Shown one piece after another: positions 20,501-32,189 of a DNA stretch of 64,000 bases. Position 1 is the first letter of the stretch; each line of letters begins with the position of its first letter. The notes under the pieces were generated by a model. It saw only the letters and a program-made list of their open reading frames with translations, was not told the origin of the DNA and did no database searches. Made by a program: the position numbers and the translations under genes. Source of the DNA: Geotrypetes seraphini (Eukaryota; Chordata; Amphibia; Gymnophiona; Dermophiidae); NCBI RefSeq assembly GCF_902459505.1, contig NC_047088.1:28514730-28578729 (forward strand). The letters run 5' to 3'.

Positions 20501-23423
20501 TTGTATTCTCTCATGGATCAGGGAGATTGGATGTGCTCACTAGACCTCAAAGAGGCTTATACTCACATTCCTGTCCATCCGAATTTTCGCAAATATCTCC
20601 GGTTCAAGGTGGGGAACCTTCATCTTCAATACAGGGTTCTTCCGTTTGGCTTGGCGACCTCCCCCAGGGTCTTTACCAAGTGTCTAGTCGTGGTAGCTGC
20701 AGCCCTCCGTGCTCGAGGCCTTCAGGTTTTTCCTTACCTTGACGATTGGCTTATCAAAGCCCCCTCTCTTCCAGGGGTTACTCAAGCGACCCTTCAGACT
20801 ATTTCTTTTCTTCAAAGTCTGGGGTTTCATATCAACTTTCCAAAATCTCAGTTGGTTCCAACTCAATCGATCCAATTCATTGGCGCCGTGTTGGACTCTG
20901 TTCACATGAGAGCTTTCCTTCCTCTCAATCGTCAAGAAACTCTCCTACGCCTTTGTCATCGCGTAGTTTCAATGTCGACTCTCACGGCTCGCCAAATGAT
21001 GGTCCTCCTCGGGCATATGGCATCTACGGTGCATGTGACTCCCTTTGCAAGACTCCACCTTCGCATTCCTCAGTGGACCCTGGCGTCTCAGTGGCAACAG
21101 GCCCTAGATCCGCCTTCTCGTCATATAGCGGTGACGCCTTTATTAAAGAAGTCTCTCTGCTGGTGGATGCTCTCTTCCAATCTTTCCAGAAGTTTGCAGT
21201 TTCAACATCTTCCTCATCAGAAAGTACTCACAACAGATTTGTCCGAATACGCATGGGGAGCCCACATAGATGGTCTCCGTACGCAAGGGTTGTGGACCGC
21301 CACAGATCGTCGATGTCACATCAATCTGTTGGAACTCAGAGCGATCTTTCTTGCTCTCAAAGCTTTTCTTCACCTCCTTCACGACCAAGTAGTCCTTGTT
21401 CGGACGGACAATCAAGTAGCGATGTATTATGTCAACAAACAGGGCGGGACGGGCTCCCACTCCCTTTGTCAGGAAGCTCTGAGGTTGTGGCATTGGGCGA
21501 TTTCTCACAACATCCTCCTTCGGGCTGTCTATATTCAGGGTCAGCAGAATTGCCTTGCAGACAAATTGCCTGCTTCTGCCTCACGAATGGACACTCAACT
21601 CCCCTACACTTCGTCAAGTATTTGCTCGATGGGGAACTCCTCGGGTGGATCTCTTTGCGTCACCCAACAACTTCAAACTACCTCTGTTTTGTTCCCGCAT
21701 TTTCTCGCCCCTTCGTCTAGAGGCGGATGCTTTCCTTCTGGACTGGAGGGGTCAGTTTCTTTATGCATTCCCTCTGATGCTCAAAACTCTGGTCAAGTTG
21801 AAGTCGGACCATGCCACGATGATTCTCATAGCACCCCGGTGGCCCCGACAACCTTGGTTCTCTCTTCTTCTTCAACTCAGCATCAGGGAACCTCTTCTTC
21901 TACCAGTTTTTCCTTCTCTGCTCACTCAGAATCAGGGGTCTTTACTTCATCCCAACCTGCAGTCTCTTCACTTGACGGCTTGGTTCCTTTCCACTTGACT
22001 GATCCTTCTCAATTCTCTCAGTCTGTTCAGGATGTCTTTCTGGCGTCCAGAAAACCGTCCACTCGTCAATGTTATGGTCATAAGTGGACCAGGTTCTCGG
22101 CTTGGTGTTCCACTCATAGTCTTCAACCAAAATCTTCCCCTTTGACTTCAGTTCTGGATTATTTGCTTCATTTATCTCAGTCTGGTCTTCAATCCACCTC
22201 TATTAGAGTTCATCTTAGTGCCATTGCTGCTTTTCATCAACCTTTGGATGGGAAACCCCTCTCGGCACATCCTCTGGTTGCTTGTTTTATGAAGGGACTT
22301 TTTAATCTCCATCCACCAGTTAAACCGCCTCCTGTTGTTTGGGATCTTAATGTTGTTCTGGCTCAACTGATGAAACCTCCGTTTGAGCCTATTGACTTGT
22401 CTCATTTTAAATATCTTACTTGGAAAGTTGTTTTCTTGATTGCCCTCACTTTGGCTCGTCGAGTCAGTGAGTTGCAAGCTTTAGTCTCGGACCCGCCTTT
22501 CACAGTTTTTCACCATGATAAGGTGGTTCTACGTACACATCCAAAATTCTTACCTAAAGTAGTGTCTGATTTTCATATCAATCAATCTATTGTGCGACCA
22601 GTATTTTTTCCTAAGCCGCATTCTCCCCCTAGTGAGGCGTCTCTACATACTTTGGACTGTAAACGTGCGTTGGCGTTTTATCTTCAACGTACTCAACCTC
22701 ACAGGACATCTCCTCAACTTTTCCTTTCTTTTGATCCAAATAGGTTGGGACGTCCTGTCTCGAAGCGTAACATCTCCAACTGGATGGCTGCTTGCATTTC
22801 TTTCTGCTATGCTCAGGCTGGTCTTCCTCTACAAGGTCGAGTGACGGGCCACAAAGTTAAAGCTATGGCGGCTTCTGTTGCTTTCCTCAGATCAACTCCT
22901 ATTGAGGAAATTTGCAAAGCTGCCACTTGGTCCTTGGTTCACACTTTCACTTCTCATTACTGTCTGGATACTTTATCCAGGAGGGATGGCCATTTTGGCC
23001 AATCTGTTTTGCAAAATCTTTTTTCGTAAATTGCCAACTTCCCTCCTCCCTTTTTACTTAGCTTGGAGGTCACCCATGTGTGGGAATATGCTGCCTGCTT
23101 GTCCTGGGATAAAGCACAGTTACTTACCGTAACAGGTGTTATCCAGGGACAGCAGGCAGATATTTCCACAACCCACCCACCTCCCCTGGTTGGCTTCTTG
23201 GCTTGGAATCTGAACTGAGGATCCTCACAGGAGATGCGCCCCCTAGTTTGGGCGGGAAGGCACGCGCGCATGCGCGATGCCGCACTCGAAAGTTTGAGAT
23301 CTTCAAGCAAGTTTGCTTTCGAGGCTGTCCGCTGCGGGGCTCCGTTGCTGACGTCACCCATGTGTGGGAATATTTGCCTGCTGTCCCTGGATAACACCTG
23401 TTACGGTAAGTAACTGTGCTTTT
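17592..23423 (+). mobile_element. DIRS-type tyrosine-recombinase retrotransposon, element A, nearly whole
   Basis: Treated as a fossil. Parts in order: left terminal repeat (~17592-17800, TTATCCCAGGACAAGCAGGC..); gag-like region with paired CxxC motifs (~18.0-20.0 kb); reverse transcriptase (~20.3-21.1 kb; SLDLKEAYTHIPVHP, YLDDWLIKAP); RNase H (~21.2-21.6 kb; VLTTDLSEYAWGAH, VLVRTDNQVAMYYVNKQGG); tyrosine recombinase (~22.0-23.0 kb; RKPSTRQCYGHKWTRFSAW, RVSELQALV, HTFTSHYCLD); internal complementary region (~23077-23160); right terminal repeat in inverted orientation (to ~23423, GGTAAGTAACTGTGC). It has no LTRs and no clear target duplication, as expected for DIRS. It looks close to whole, with a few breaks, and is moderately young. 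It lies about 280 bases after the NKRF poly(A) signal. Confidence 0.88.
23077..23160 (+). repeat. Internal complementary region (ICR) of DIRS element A
   Basis: CATGTGTGGGAATATGCTGC..TGTCCTGGGATAA is the reverse complement of the outer edge of the left terminal repeat (17592 onward). It is joined directly to AGCACAGTTACTTACCGTAA.., the reverse complement of the outer edge of the right terminal repeat (~23385-23423). This joining of both edges is the diagnostic DIRS feature, thought to template a circular intermediate. Matching ICRs occur near 33700-33810 (element B) and 36650-36735 (element C). Confidence 0.8.
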
Positions 23424-23679
23424 CCACCAGCTGCCCCCTAGCAACAGAGGGGAGGCGCACTAACACGTTTATGAGAAGGGCCACTATAAGGATACCAATC
23501 TTCTCCCCAATTCACTTTCATTTCTAATCTGCCTCCTAAGACATCATGCTTTTAAATATGTATCTACAGGTTGCATTAACCGCAGCTGTTCTCTGTAACA
23601 CCCACCCCCCCCGTGACTAACCAACCTTGCTTAAGTTGGATTGGCCTAACTTGTGAAGTTGTCCATTGAAATAGCAGAG

Positions 23680-25945
23680 AATGAAAGATTAGGTTTCTTA
23701 CCTCTGCTAATCTTCCTTCTTATAAATCTTCTCTAGATGCTGAATAGATGGGATCTTGTATCTTTATTAGCTTCAGCTGCAGGCAACTAATAGATGATCC
23801 CTCCCCTTTGGGCTACCTGCCCAGGAGCTTCCTGTCTTGCCCAGTTAGTAGGAATGCCATGTAAACCTATGACAACAGGAAACAGAAGAAAAGAAAGAGA
23901 GGGCGTGGGAACTCCCGCTACCAGTCAATTCTGCTCAACATCATATACTAAAAACTACAGCCAAAAGTGGCCAACTGGAAACAAACAATATAAACTACAA
24001 AACCCAGGAAAAATCCTGGAACATGGACACAGCCTGAATCAGAAGGGGTACCCCCCAACCCTTAAACCCAACAAGGGGGAATAAGCATGAAGTTCTTAGT
24101 GAGGTTGGTCAAAGACAGAAATCCAGCTTACCAGTTACTGAAGAAGCGACATGGGAATTGGACAAAAAAACAGATGGGCGGGTGTTCAGCATCCAGAGAA
24201 GATTTACAAGAAGGAAGATTAGCAGAGGTAAGAAACCTATTTTTTCATTCTTGTAAAATCTCTCTGGTTGCTAGGCACTTGGAAAATTCCAAAGCCATGG
24301 GATACAATTTTGCCATGGCCCTAGCGCACTTCAGGAGACCCTCAGGGGCCTCCCAAACCTCCAAAAGCATTTCCGCCAAATCTGCGTGGTACGGAAAGGA
24401 GCAGAAAGCGGGGGCTTAGAACTCGTTAGTGAACACTCCGCCTGAACTGCGGAGTCAGAATCAAGTTTCAACATCAGGGATTCAGAGATAAGATCAGGAA
24501 GGCGACTGGACTTAAACAGCTGGCGCACCGCCTTATCCTCACCCAAATCGTGGACCCCAGAGCTCCAGGAGCGACAGCAACGGCATAGAAAGTGATGCAG
24601 GCAGTGAGGCAATAGCAGGACGTTGCTTCTGGCTTTCTGGCAGACCAGCAAGAGAGCAGACTGACATGCTGGAATCCAAAGGCTGCACAGCCTGTCGCAC
24701 CGGCGTCTGAGGAGGGGACAGTCACAGCCTGCTTTTGCATGAAAGCCTGATACATCATATCCACAAATTCCGGTGGAAAGTAGTCCCTGGCAGCCAGGGC
24801 CAATCTGCGGGACTCACATTTGGAGTGTTTTGAAGACACTGCGCTTGCATTTCGCGGAAGCGCCCTCCTCACCCAAATTTGGCATCCCAGACACTGGAAG
24901 CGCATTGCCGGTGGAATCAGAGGCAATTAGAACCTCCCCGGAGGATAATGCAGCATCCACGCACAGTTTGCAGGCCATGGCGCACATAGTATACAGGTTT
25001 GAATCCGCAAGCCATCCTCCACATTTAAGGCATGAATCCATGCCATCCTGTCCTGAGGTGGCCATCTGTGAAGTTTGGAGCAAAAACGAAGTTTCTAAGT
25101 GCACAAAAATACAGTTTTAAAAACTTTAAAGAAAATCCAAGATAGCCGCTGCAGGTGCTGATTTTGACAAAAAAACGGCCGTTAAAAATGCATGAAAACA
25201 TGAAAAACAGCAAAATTAGGATTTTACAGGTGGGGGGGGGGACCAGGGCATGCAGGGGAAACCCCCTAAAACCCTGATTTGAAGTCCCCTCAAAATCGGC
25301 AAACTGTGACACTCAGACACCACAGAGACATATGCTGCAATGAAAGTCTATGGCAGCCTATAAAACACAGTACAAACAAGGAGATCAGTAACTCAGGAGC
25401 TGAATAAACTGGATATTTCAGGTCTTCTGAGCGCCTCACCTTCCCTGCCACCTCAAATCACGACCACTAGGACCCCTCAGGGAAGACACTCTGCGCACCT
25501 CCTTGGAACGGTAGCAGCCTGCGCTCTACCCCTTTGTGGACGAACCAGGGGAGAGATGGCTCCCGAACCTTGAGACCCGATCCAATCTGCAGGCTATCTA
25601 GAGGGCTTACTGCAGTTTCATGCTTACAGAGCACCCTCCGGAAGCAGACAACTTTAAAATGTATGTGATCACTTGCACCGAGTTGATCCGCAGCACGTGG
25701 ACAAACCCGCAAAAAAAAAAAAAAAATCAAAAAGGAATAGGAAGATAAAACAAATCACGAGCAGAATTAACTGAGATGATAGCATGCAGAGAAGCTGCAG
25801 AAAAAAAGTGGGTAAGACAGGAAGCTCCCGGGCAGGTAGCCCAAAGGGGAAGGATCATCTTTTAGTTGCCTGTAGCTGAAGCTAATAAAGATACAAGATC
25901 CCATCCATTCAGCATCCAGAGAGATTGTACAAGAATTAGTGCTGT
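23680..25945 (-). mobile_element. DIRS-like element of a second family, with gag-like interior only (non-autonomous)
   Basis: Treated as a fossil. Long inverted ends: ~23740-23850 (GGGATCTTGTATCTTTATTA.., CCTTTGGGCTACCTGCCC) mirror ~25820-25925 (GGGCAGGTAGCCCAAAGG..). At ~24183-24280 an internal block combines the complement of the left outer edge (CAGAGGTAAGAAACCTA) with the complement of the right outer edge (TTGTAAAATCTCTCTGG), the DIRS ICR layout. The interior on the - strand has a Cys-rich gag-like frame at ~25.1-24.4 kb (DSCLKCGGWL, CAMACKLC, DYFPPEFVDMMYQAF). No reverse transcriptase, RNase H or recombinase parts are visible. Its terminal sequences are unrelated to those of A, B and C. 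Confidence 0.6.
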
Positions 25946-26769
25946 GGAGGCTCTGCCAAGCCTGACAGTAGAGATATATATGCAGTTTACATAAACTTTC
26001 CTGTTTATTTATCAGACAACAAGAGTCAGGCCTATTTCACTTATGTATTTTTAGAAGGAAGCAGCAGTGAAATGGCTGCCTAGGTCTTAGTCCAGTGTTT
26101 CCAAAACTGCCATAGTAATCACACAGTTATGCTGCAGTACCCCACCTCAGTGGCGTACCAAGGGGGGGGATGGGAGGGGGGAACCGCCCCAGGTGCATCC
26201 TTAGGGGGGGTGCGCAGTTGGCCAGGTCCGGAAAATTCTACCAGGCCGATCAGCCTGCCTCTCCCCGATGTCAATTCTGCCGTCGGAGAGGAAGTTCGGG
26301 CCAGCTAATTGCTGCCTAGCTGGGCGGAACTTCTTCTCCAACGGCAGAATTGACGTCAGGGAGAGGAATGCTGGTTGGCCCGACGCAGGGAAGGAGAACT
26401 TGGGGCGGCAGCGGCTTTGGGGCTTGTTACCCGATGGCGGCGGCAATGGCTTGGGGGAGGGCAGGGAGAAAGAAAGGGGGCAGGCAGGGAGACAGAAGGA
26501 AAGAAGGGAAACAGAGAAAAAGAAAGGGGGCATGGAGAGAAATGAAAGGGAGAGAGGAAGAAAAAGTTGGGGTAGGGAATGGGGTCTGGAGGAGAGAAAG
26601 CATACAGGCTGAAAGAAGGGAAGAAAGATTGGATGCACAGTCAGAAGAAGAAAGTGCAACCAGAGACTCATGAAATCACCAGACAACAAGGTAGAAAAAA
26701 TGATTTTATTTTAAATTTAGTGATCAAAATGTGTCTGAATTTATATCTGCTGTCTATATTTTGCACTAT

Positions 26770-26896
26770 GGCCCCCCTTTTACTAAGCCACAATAGCGGT
26801 TTTTAGTGCAGGGAGCCTATGAGCGTCGAGAGCAGCCCTGGGCATTCAGCGCAGCTCCCTGCGCTTAAAACTGATATTGTGCTTTAGTAAAAAGGG
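26770..26896. mobile_element. Palindromic MITE-like segment nested in the hAT element (copy 1)
   Basis: Left edge CCCCCCTTTTACTAAGCC is mirrored by the right edge GCTTTAGTAAAAAGGGAGG. The body is self-complementary around GCAGGGAG / CTCCCTGC. No coding content. It could be a separate insertion or an original part of the composite element. Confidence 0.6.
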
Positions 26897-27734
26897 AGGA
26901 GGGGTATTTGTCTATTTTTGTATGGTTGTTACTGAGGTGACAGTGCATAGAGTCATCTGCCTTGACTTCTTTGAAAAAACCCAGAATAGGAATGATAATT
27001 AACATTTTCGCAGCATACAGTGTGCTTGAATTTTTAAAAAAATTTTATTGTTGATAGATCATTTTGACTTGGTCATTTTAAAAGTAGCTCGCAAGCCCAA
27101 AAAATGTGGGCACCCCTGAGCTAGAGCGTTGAAGCTGCGTGTTTCTGCCATAAAGGTCATCTCTGACGCAACCGGAAGTTGCATCAGACGACCTTTACGG
27201 CAGCCATATGCAACTACAACGCTCCGGCTGCTGTAAGAAGGCAGTTTAGACATCGCCGGCCACAGGGCAGGGAGGTTTGTCGGACCGGGCCTGTTGTCCG
27301 GGGCAGGGAGGGAGAAAAGGTGGGGTGGAGAAGAAAACAGGGTAAAACAGAGGGGGGAGAAGGACGCTGAAAGCACATGGGGAAGACAGAGTGGGAAGAA
27401 GATGCTGGCAGGGAAGAAGACAGAGATGCCAGACTATGGGAGGAGCGGAGGGAAGAAGATGGGTGCCAAACTAATTTGGAAGGAGGGAGAAAGGGAGAGG
27501 CACAGTAACAGAACAAATGGAAGATGCAGAGAGAAGAGACAGTGGATGGAAGGAAGAGAGTAACAAGAAGATGAGGAAAGCAGAAACCAGAGAAGACAAA
27601 GGTAGAATAAAAATTTTCTATTTATTTATTGCTTTAGGAGACATGTGTCACTGTTTCTGTGGTGTTGCGTTATATGCAGAGTCCAGCTTCTTGCTGGTTC
27701 AATTTAACCTTTGTCTATGTATTTCTATTTTATC

Positions 27735-27872
27735 CCCCCTTTTATAAAACTGTGGAGCATTTTTTAGCGCCAGCTGTGGTGGTAGCAGCTCTGATGCTCA
27801 GAATTCAATGAGCGTCAGAGTTGTTACCACCGTGGCTAAAATCCACACTACAGTTTTGTAAAAGGGGGAGGG
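27735..27872. mobile_element. Palindromic MITE-like segment nested in the hAT element (copy 2)
   Basis: Left edge CCCCCCTTTTATAAAACTG mirrored by the right edge CAGTTTTGTAAAAGGGGGAG, with a self-complementary centre (GATGCTCAGAATTCAATGAGCGTC). Related to copy 1 by its ends, with a different body. Confidence 0.6.
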
Positions 27873-28165
27873 GTTAGTTAGTTCCATACTAGGCGAAGGT
27901 GTTCTGTGTGTTCGAAAGACATGGTTTTCAGTTAGGATTGACGGTGTAGGATTGATCTGTACTAGTCTGGCTTGTTTAATTTTACAATGGGTGTATTGAT
28001 GTTGTACTGCTCACTGCAGTATGTAAGATGCTGCCTTTTCCTAGGTACTCGTGTGCGACATGTGGCTTGTTCCTAAAAATCATGTTTTTCGTACAGATGG
28101 GGAGGGGTGCCAAAAAATGATGGGCCCTGGGTGTCACATGTGCTAGGTACGCCACTGCCCCACCT

Positions 28166-29300
28166 CCCTTTCCCCAGCATGAAACTTCTTTCCTCTCCCC
28201 ATGCTGCAGCCTACAATCTTAAAACATAACATAAAACTTTTTGAATCACAGATTCCTTATGGTCCTATGCAATTTACAAAAGATAATAGCATATTAAAAT
28301 CAATTAAAACCATACAATAATAATTTTCCAAATTAACTAAACTAGTTTTCATTAATCTTCTAAAATGCATGTAAGTAAATGACAGTGAAATTAACAAATT
28401 ACTCCCATATGGTCACTTTGTAGGAAAGTAGACTTGGTTACATATCTTTTATACTTGCATTCCTTTACTGATGGAAAAGCAAAATAAGTAATGTTTCGCA
28501 AAGAGCGTTTTGGTAAAGAAAATGACGATATATTACAATAATCTAGGACACTTAATAAAAGATTGCACCAATAGTTGAAACGGATAAAGTTCAAAATAAG
28601 AATAAATGGACCTTAACTTCCATAGCACTACAAATCCTTTTCAAGCTACCAAATCTACTTATGATTTCATTGATAAATTCCAATCTAATTGGCCCCCTAA
28701 AATTTGTCAGAATAATGATGTAATTAATCCCATTGAATAGTAACTTTTTAAAAATATGTTATTAGAAACCAAGAAAATTCTATTTTTTTCTTTAATTTAA
28801 AACTGACCATCTTCAAGCTGTCAGCAGCTTAAACACGCTGCTTTCATCAACCTGGAAGCTTTACTTCTACTACAGTGTCCTGCCTCTGCAGGAACAAAAG
28901 TTGAAGAAGAGGTGAAAGCTTCCAGGGCCGCCAAAGTTACTGCCAGATCATGTGAGATGCTGCACACAAGTGGGAGGGATGAAAGAAAAAAAACTGCCAA
29001 AGGGGAGGGTAAGAGAAAGGAGGCCAGACTGTGTGTGTGTGTGTGGGGGGGGGGGGGGGGAGGAACTTATGTATTTAATTTTACTTATGGGTACCATGAA
29101 ACCCCCCCCCAAAAAAAAAACCACCCAACCAGTAACACACTAAGGGTGCCTTGAACCAAAAAGAAAAGGCCAAATCTGAGGAACCTCTCCACTTGGCCGA
29201 TACTAATTTTCACTTGCAAGCCAGGCTAAATGGATCAGCAGACCTCCTCTTTGAGAGTGTTCAACTCAACTCCCTTCACCTTGGGTTCTGCATCATGTAC
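28166..29300. other. Intergenic sequence with LINE-like AT-rich stretch and a microsatellite
   Basis: About 28205-28790 is AT-rich and resembles in style the 3' untranslated part of an L2-type LINE in antisense (also near 55215-55500); this is weak. A (GT)n followed by a long G run lies at about 29030-29060, and C/A runs at 29102-29120. No gene is recognised. Confidence 0.35.
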
Positions 29301-29304
29301 ATCT

Positions 29305-29415
29305 GTCTGTCCAAGTTAGACTGTAATCTCTTCCAAGCAGGGACTGTCTATAAATATCAAAATGCAGATCACTGCATATGCCTTTCAGTGCTATATAAGT
29401 GATAAGTAGTAGTAG
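29305..29415 (+). mobile_element. SINE/LINE tail fragment
   Basis: CAAGTTAGACTGTAATCTCTTCCAAGCAGGGACTGTCTAT followed by CAGTGCTATATAAGTGATAAG and AGTAGTAGC is a conserved tail seen on many vertebrate SINEs and L2-type LINEs, ending in a short trinucleotide run. The head is missing. Confidence 0.55.
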
Positions 29416-30168
29416 CAGACACACTGAACTGCTATAACATGCCTGCAGTACATCTCTCCTCTTCCCCCCACCAAGCAGATGAGAAGAGGCTGCACTAAAT
29501 GGAAATGTGATACGAGTGGCTCCTACTGCCAGGCCCTCCTCAGGGGTAAAATAGTCACTGTATGCCATCCAGTACTGGCTCCAGTGATATGAGAACTGAT
29601 CTTAACTGAGTGTTTTCAAAAAGAAGAAAAATCGGCCCCATAAGAGTCAGCTGTCCAGAGAACTTGATTGACCCTCTCTCCTCTTTCCATGCTTCAGTAG
29701 GAATCTGGACCAGCAGTCTTCTCAGTTGCTGTTTCCCCCAACTACTGTACCAGCTGCTGGAGATAGAAATACTGAGGAAATAAAGAGAAGCACCAGCTCC
29801 CCCCACCTCCCAATAAGGAAGTGAAGTTGGCTTTTATTTTTTCCCCTTAATCTGGTGGCAGAAGGACATAATCCACTGGAATAATAAAGATAAGATTTCA
29901 GAATTCAGCACTGCATAGCGTAATATTGTAGCAACTACTGAAACAGATGGAAGAGTAACTACCTAACAAAAAGCAAAGCTTTCAGACATCATAATCCATG
30001 TTCAGCTGCCACAGATTCTGTACTACATTCTGAAGCAAAATGAGCTTGCCATGTCCTTCTATGATTTTCACAAAATACTGATGCCACATGTACACACAGT
30101 AGATGAGCAGACCATCGCTATGGAGATTGAAGCATAAGGCATTTCACATAAAACCAATGGTTACCATA
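29416..30168. other. Intergenic spacer, nothing recognised
   Basis: No repeat family, open frame or RNA gene that I can support. The sequence is of ordinary complexity. Confidence 0.45.
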
Positions 30169-32189
30169 TACACTAGTAGCTAAAACTATGGAAACACTTA
30201 GCAGTTTAGATATTACACTTAAAAAAATGGTTATATCATCATAAGTGTATTTCATGCATAAATTTTCAACTAATAACAAACTCTGTAATCACTTAAGACC
30301 AGCATAATATTTGGCAAATTTCACAAAAATAATACTGTTCAAAAGCTATCTAAGCTAATAATGAATTTGTCCAGTTATCTGCTGACTTCATCAGTCTCAC
30401 TAATAGCATGTTTGAAATCCCTTAGCCTTGATTACTGCCTCACATCATCCTAGCATGGTAGGTACTTGGGACCTGGGTTGCAAAGGTGATATTGAGCTTG
30501 ATGGACCTTCAGTATGGCATTTGTTATTTGGACACCATGTCCATAAAACCTTAGGATAGTCAGTTCTATGATTCATAGACCTCAGTGGTATAGCCATGTG
30601 GACTGTAAATTTCAACACACAGTCATTGGTCCAACATCTTTAGCAAAGTGCTTATCATATTTAAATCATTATAACTGACTATCCTAAGGTTTTATGGATA
30701 TGGTATGTTGAATGACCTTAGTAGAAACTTCATTAGCCTGCTAATATTTGTTATTTGGAACCAGGAGTTGATTATTGCTGCTATTAGCTTATGTTTGATG
30801 AATGGTCACTTTGCCACTATTGCTCTTTAATCTGGCACAGAGGTTGTCAATGGAGTTGAGATCTGGGCCTTTTCCTGGCCAGTCCATCATCTCAACCTTG
30901 CTCTCTTTGAACCAGGTAAGTCATTTCTTGGCTGTATGGCATGGGGCACCATCCTGTTGAAAAATGAATGGTTGACTGGCACCAAAGAAGTCTCTGGATG
31001 AAGCAGGACATTGGGTTGAAGGACCTCCTTTATGTATTTGTTAGCATTTATCACTCCATCAAATACCTGTAGTCAACCCACATCATCTCTGCACATGCAG
31101 CCCCACACCATCACAGAGGATGCTTAATAGTATCAGTAGTACACTCTGGCAAACATGGAAGACACAGTCACTGCCAAACACAGAAATTTGGGTCTTATTG
31201 CTCCACAATACCTTCCACTGCTCTGTAGTCCATCTCACATGCACTTTAGCCCAATTCAAACATTTACAAGGCTGAACTGTGTTAAGGGCAAGCTTTTTCC
31301 TAGAAATTCTTACGCACGGGCCTGCTTTCACCAGTCTCTGCCCAGCTATTAAGCCTGTTTCAGCCAGTGACTTATTGATGTCAGCAGCAGTTAATTTCCA
31401 ATTCTGTAGAGCCACTCACTATCCTATCAGTTTGAGGTGGTGTAACCTTTTTCCAGCCCCTTCCTTGCTTTTGATGCTTCTAGTCGTTTCAAAGCACTTG
31501 CAGAGTTTCAGTACCTTAACCATGATACATCTTGACCAGTTTTGGCTGCAATCTCTCAATAACTATAGCCTTCTTGAAGTTATGGCTGTTGCTCTCTTTT
31601 TAGGTGACCAGTCAAGTCTTCTGCAAAATTTTAGCATACAGTTGTAATTTTAGTGTATTTAGACAATATTCATTTAATTCAATTAAATTGCAATTAATGA
31701 AAAACAACAATTCAAATTTTTGTCCTATTGCATAATGGGCCTTTAGCCCACCCACAAACTGTGACAACATCAGAGCATCAAAACAAAATACAACCTACTG
31801 TACTGTACGTGCTCAAAATCTAAGCAATATATATCAAAAGAAACAGGACTGATTGCTTAGTCAATCCTATCCACAACATGAAACCCTGGGCAAGTCACTT
31901 AATCCTCCATAGCCCCAGGTACGTTAGATAGACTGTGAGCCTACCAGGACAGAAAGGGAAAATGCTTTAGTACCTGATTGTAAAACCGCTTAGATAACCT
32001 TGATAGGCAGTATATAAAATCCTAATAAAACTTGAAACACAAAATGAAACTACACCAAAAACATTACCAGTAATGTTTATAAACAAATCAGAGGTACAGA
32101 ATTAAATAACTAACTAGAGCAATAGCTGAATAAAGTTCTGCAATCTCAAACTCCTCAGAAGTGTTTCCACAGTTTTGGCCACTAATGTA
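30169..32189 (-). mobile_element. Tc1-like DNA transposon, decayed
   Basis: Terminal inverted repeats of about 29 bases (left CACTAGTAGCTAAAACTATG.., right the complement of CATTAGTGGCCAAAACTGTG..) with TA on both sides (30169-30170, 32188-32189). The transposase remnant on the - strand runs ~31650-30830: HTH part (GYSY.EIAAKTGQDVS), then WAKVHVRWTTEQWKVLWSNK and SVFGSDCVFHV, then an out-of-frame equivalent of the FQQDGAPCHTAK block. Several stops and frame changes are present, so it is inactive. Inside it are a SINE (31881-32040), a hairpin (30541-30699), and a fragment resembling a CR1 tail (near 30500). Confidence 0.82.
31881..32040 (+). mobile_element. SINE 3' body (tRNA-SINE type tail)
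   Basis: CCTGGGCAAGTCACTTAATCC, then AGACTGTGAGC, then CTGATTGTAAAACCGCTTAG and GGCAGTATATAAAATCC form the conserved body/tail of a SINE related to the one at 50681. The tRNA-like head is not clear. Inserted in the Tc1-like element. Confidence 0.65.

Larger units (their letters stand above)
26140..28165. mobile_element. hAT-type DNA transposon, non-autonomous, with 8-bp target duplication
   Basis: The element is 26148-28157. Terminal inverted repeats are CAGTGGCGTACC at each end (right end reads GGTACGCCACTG). An exact 8-bp duplication CCCCACCT flanks it at 26140-26147 and 28158-28165, the hAT signature. The interior has no transposase. It is built from palindromic segments (26257-26365; 27125-27230; 26770-26896; 27735-27872) and two purine-rich stretches (~26460-26650, 27290-27600). 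The short frames in the purine-rich parts are low-complexity and not counted as genes. Confidence 0.85.

Noticed and set aside
20249-23029. Very long open frame that could be taken for a host reverse transcriptase or integrase gene
   Set aside because: It lies between matching inverted ends and an ICR and has the RT, RNase H and tyrosine recombinase order of DIRS elements. It is transposon sequence.
26201-27563. Purine-rich Arg/Glu/Lys-rich frames on both strands (e.g. 26268-26612, 27294-27563)
   Set aside because: Low-complexity GGGAGA-type tracts inside the hAT element; no domain, start context or conservation signal.
29030-29062. GT repeat followed by a G run as a regulatory Z-DNA or G-quadruplex site
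   Set aside because: Simple microsatellite in intergenic sequence with nothing nearby to regulate.
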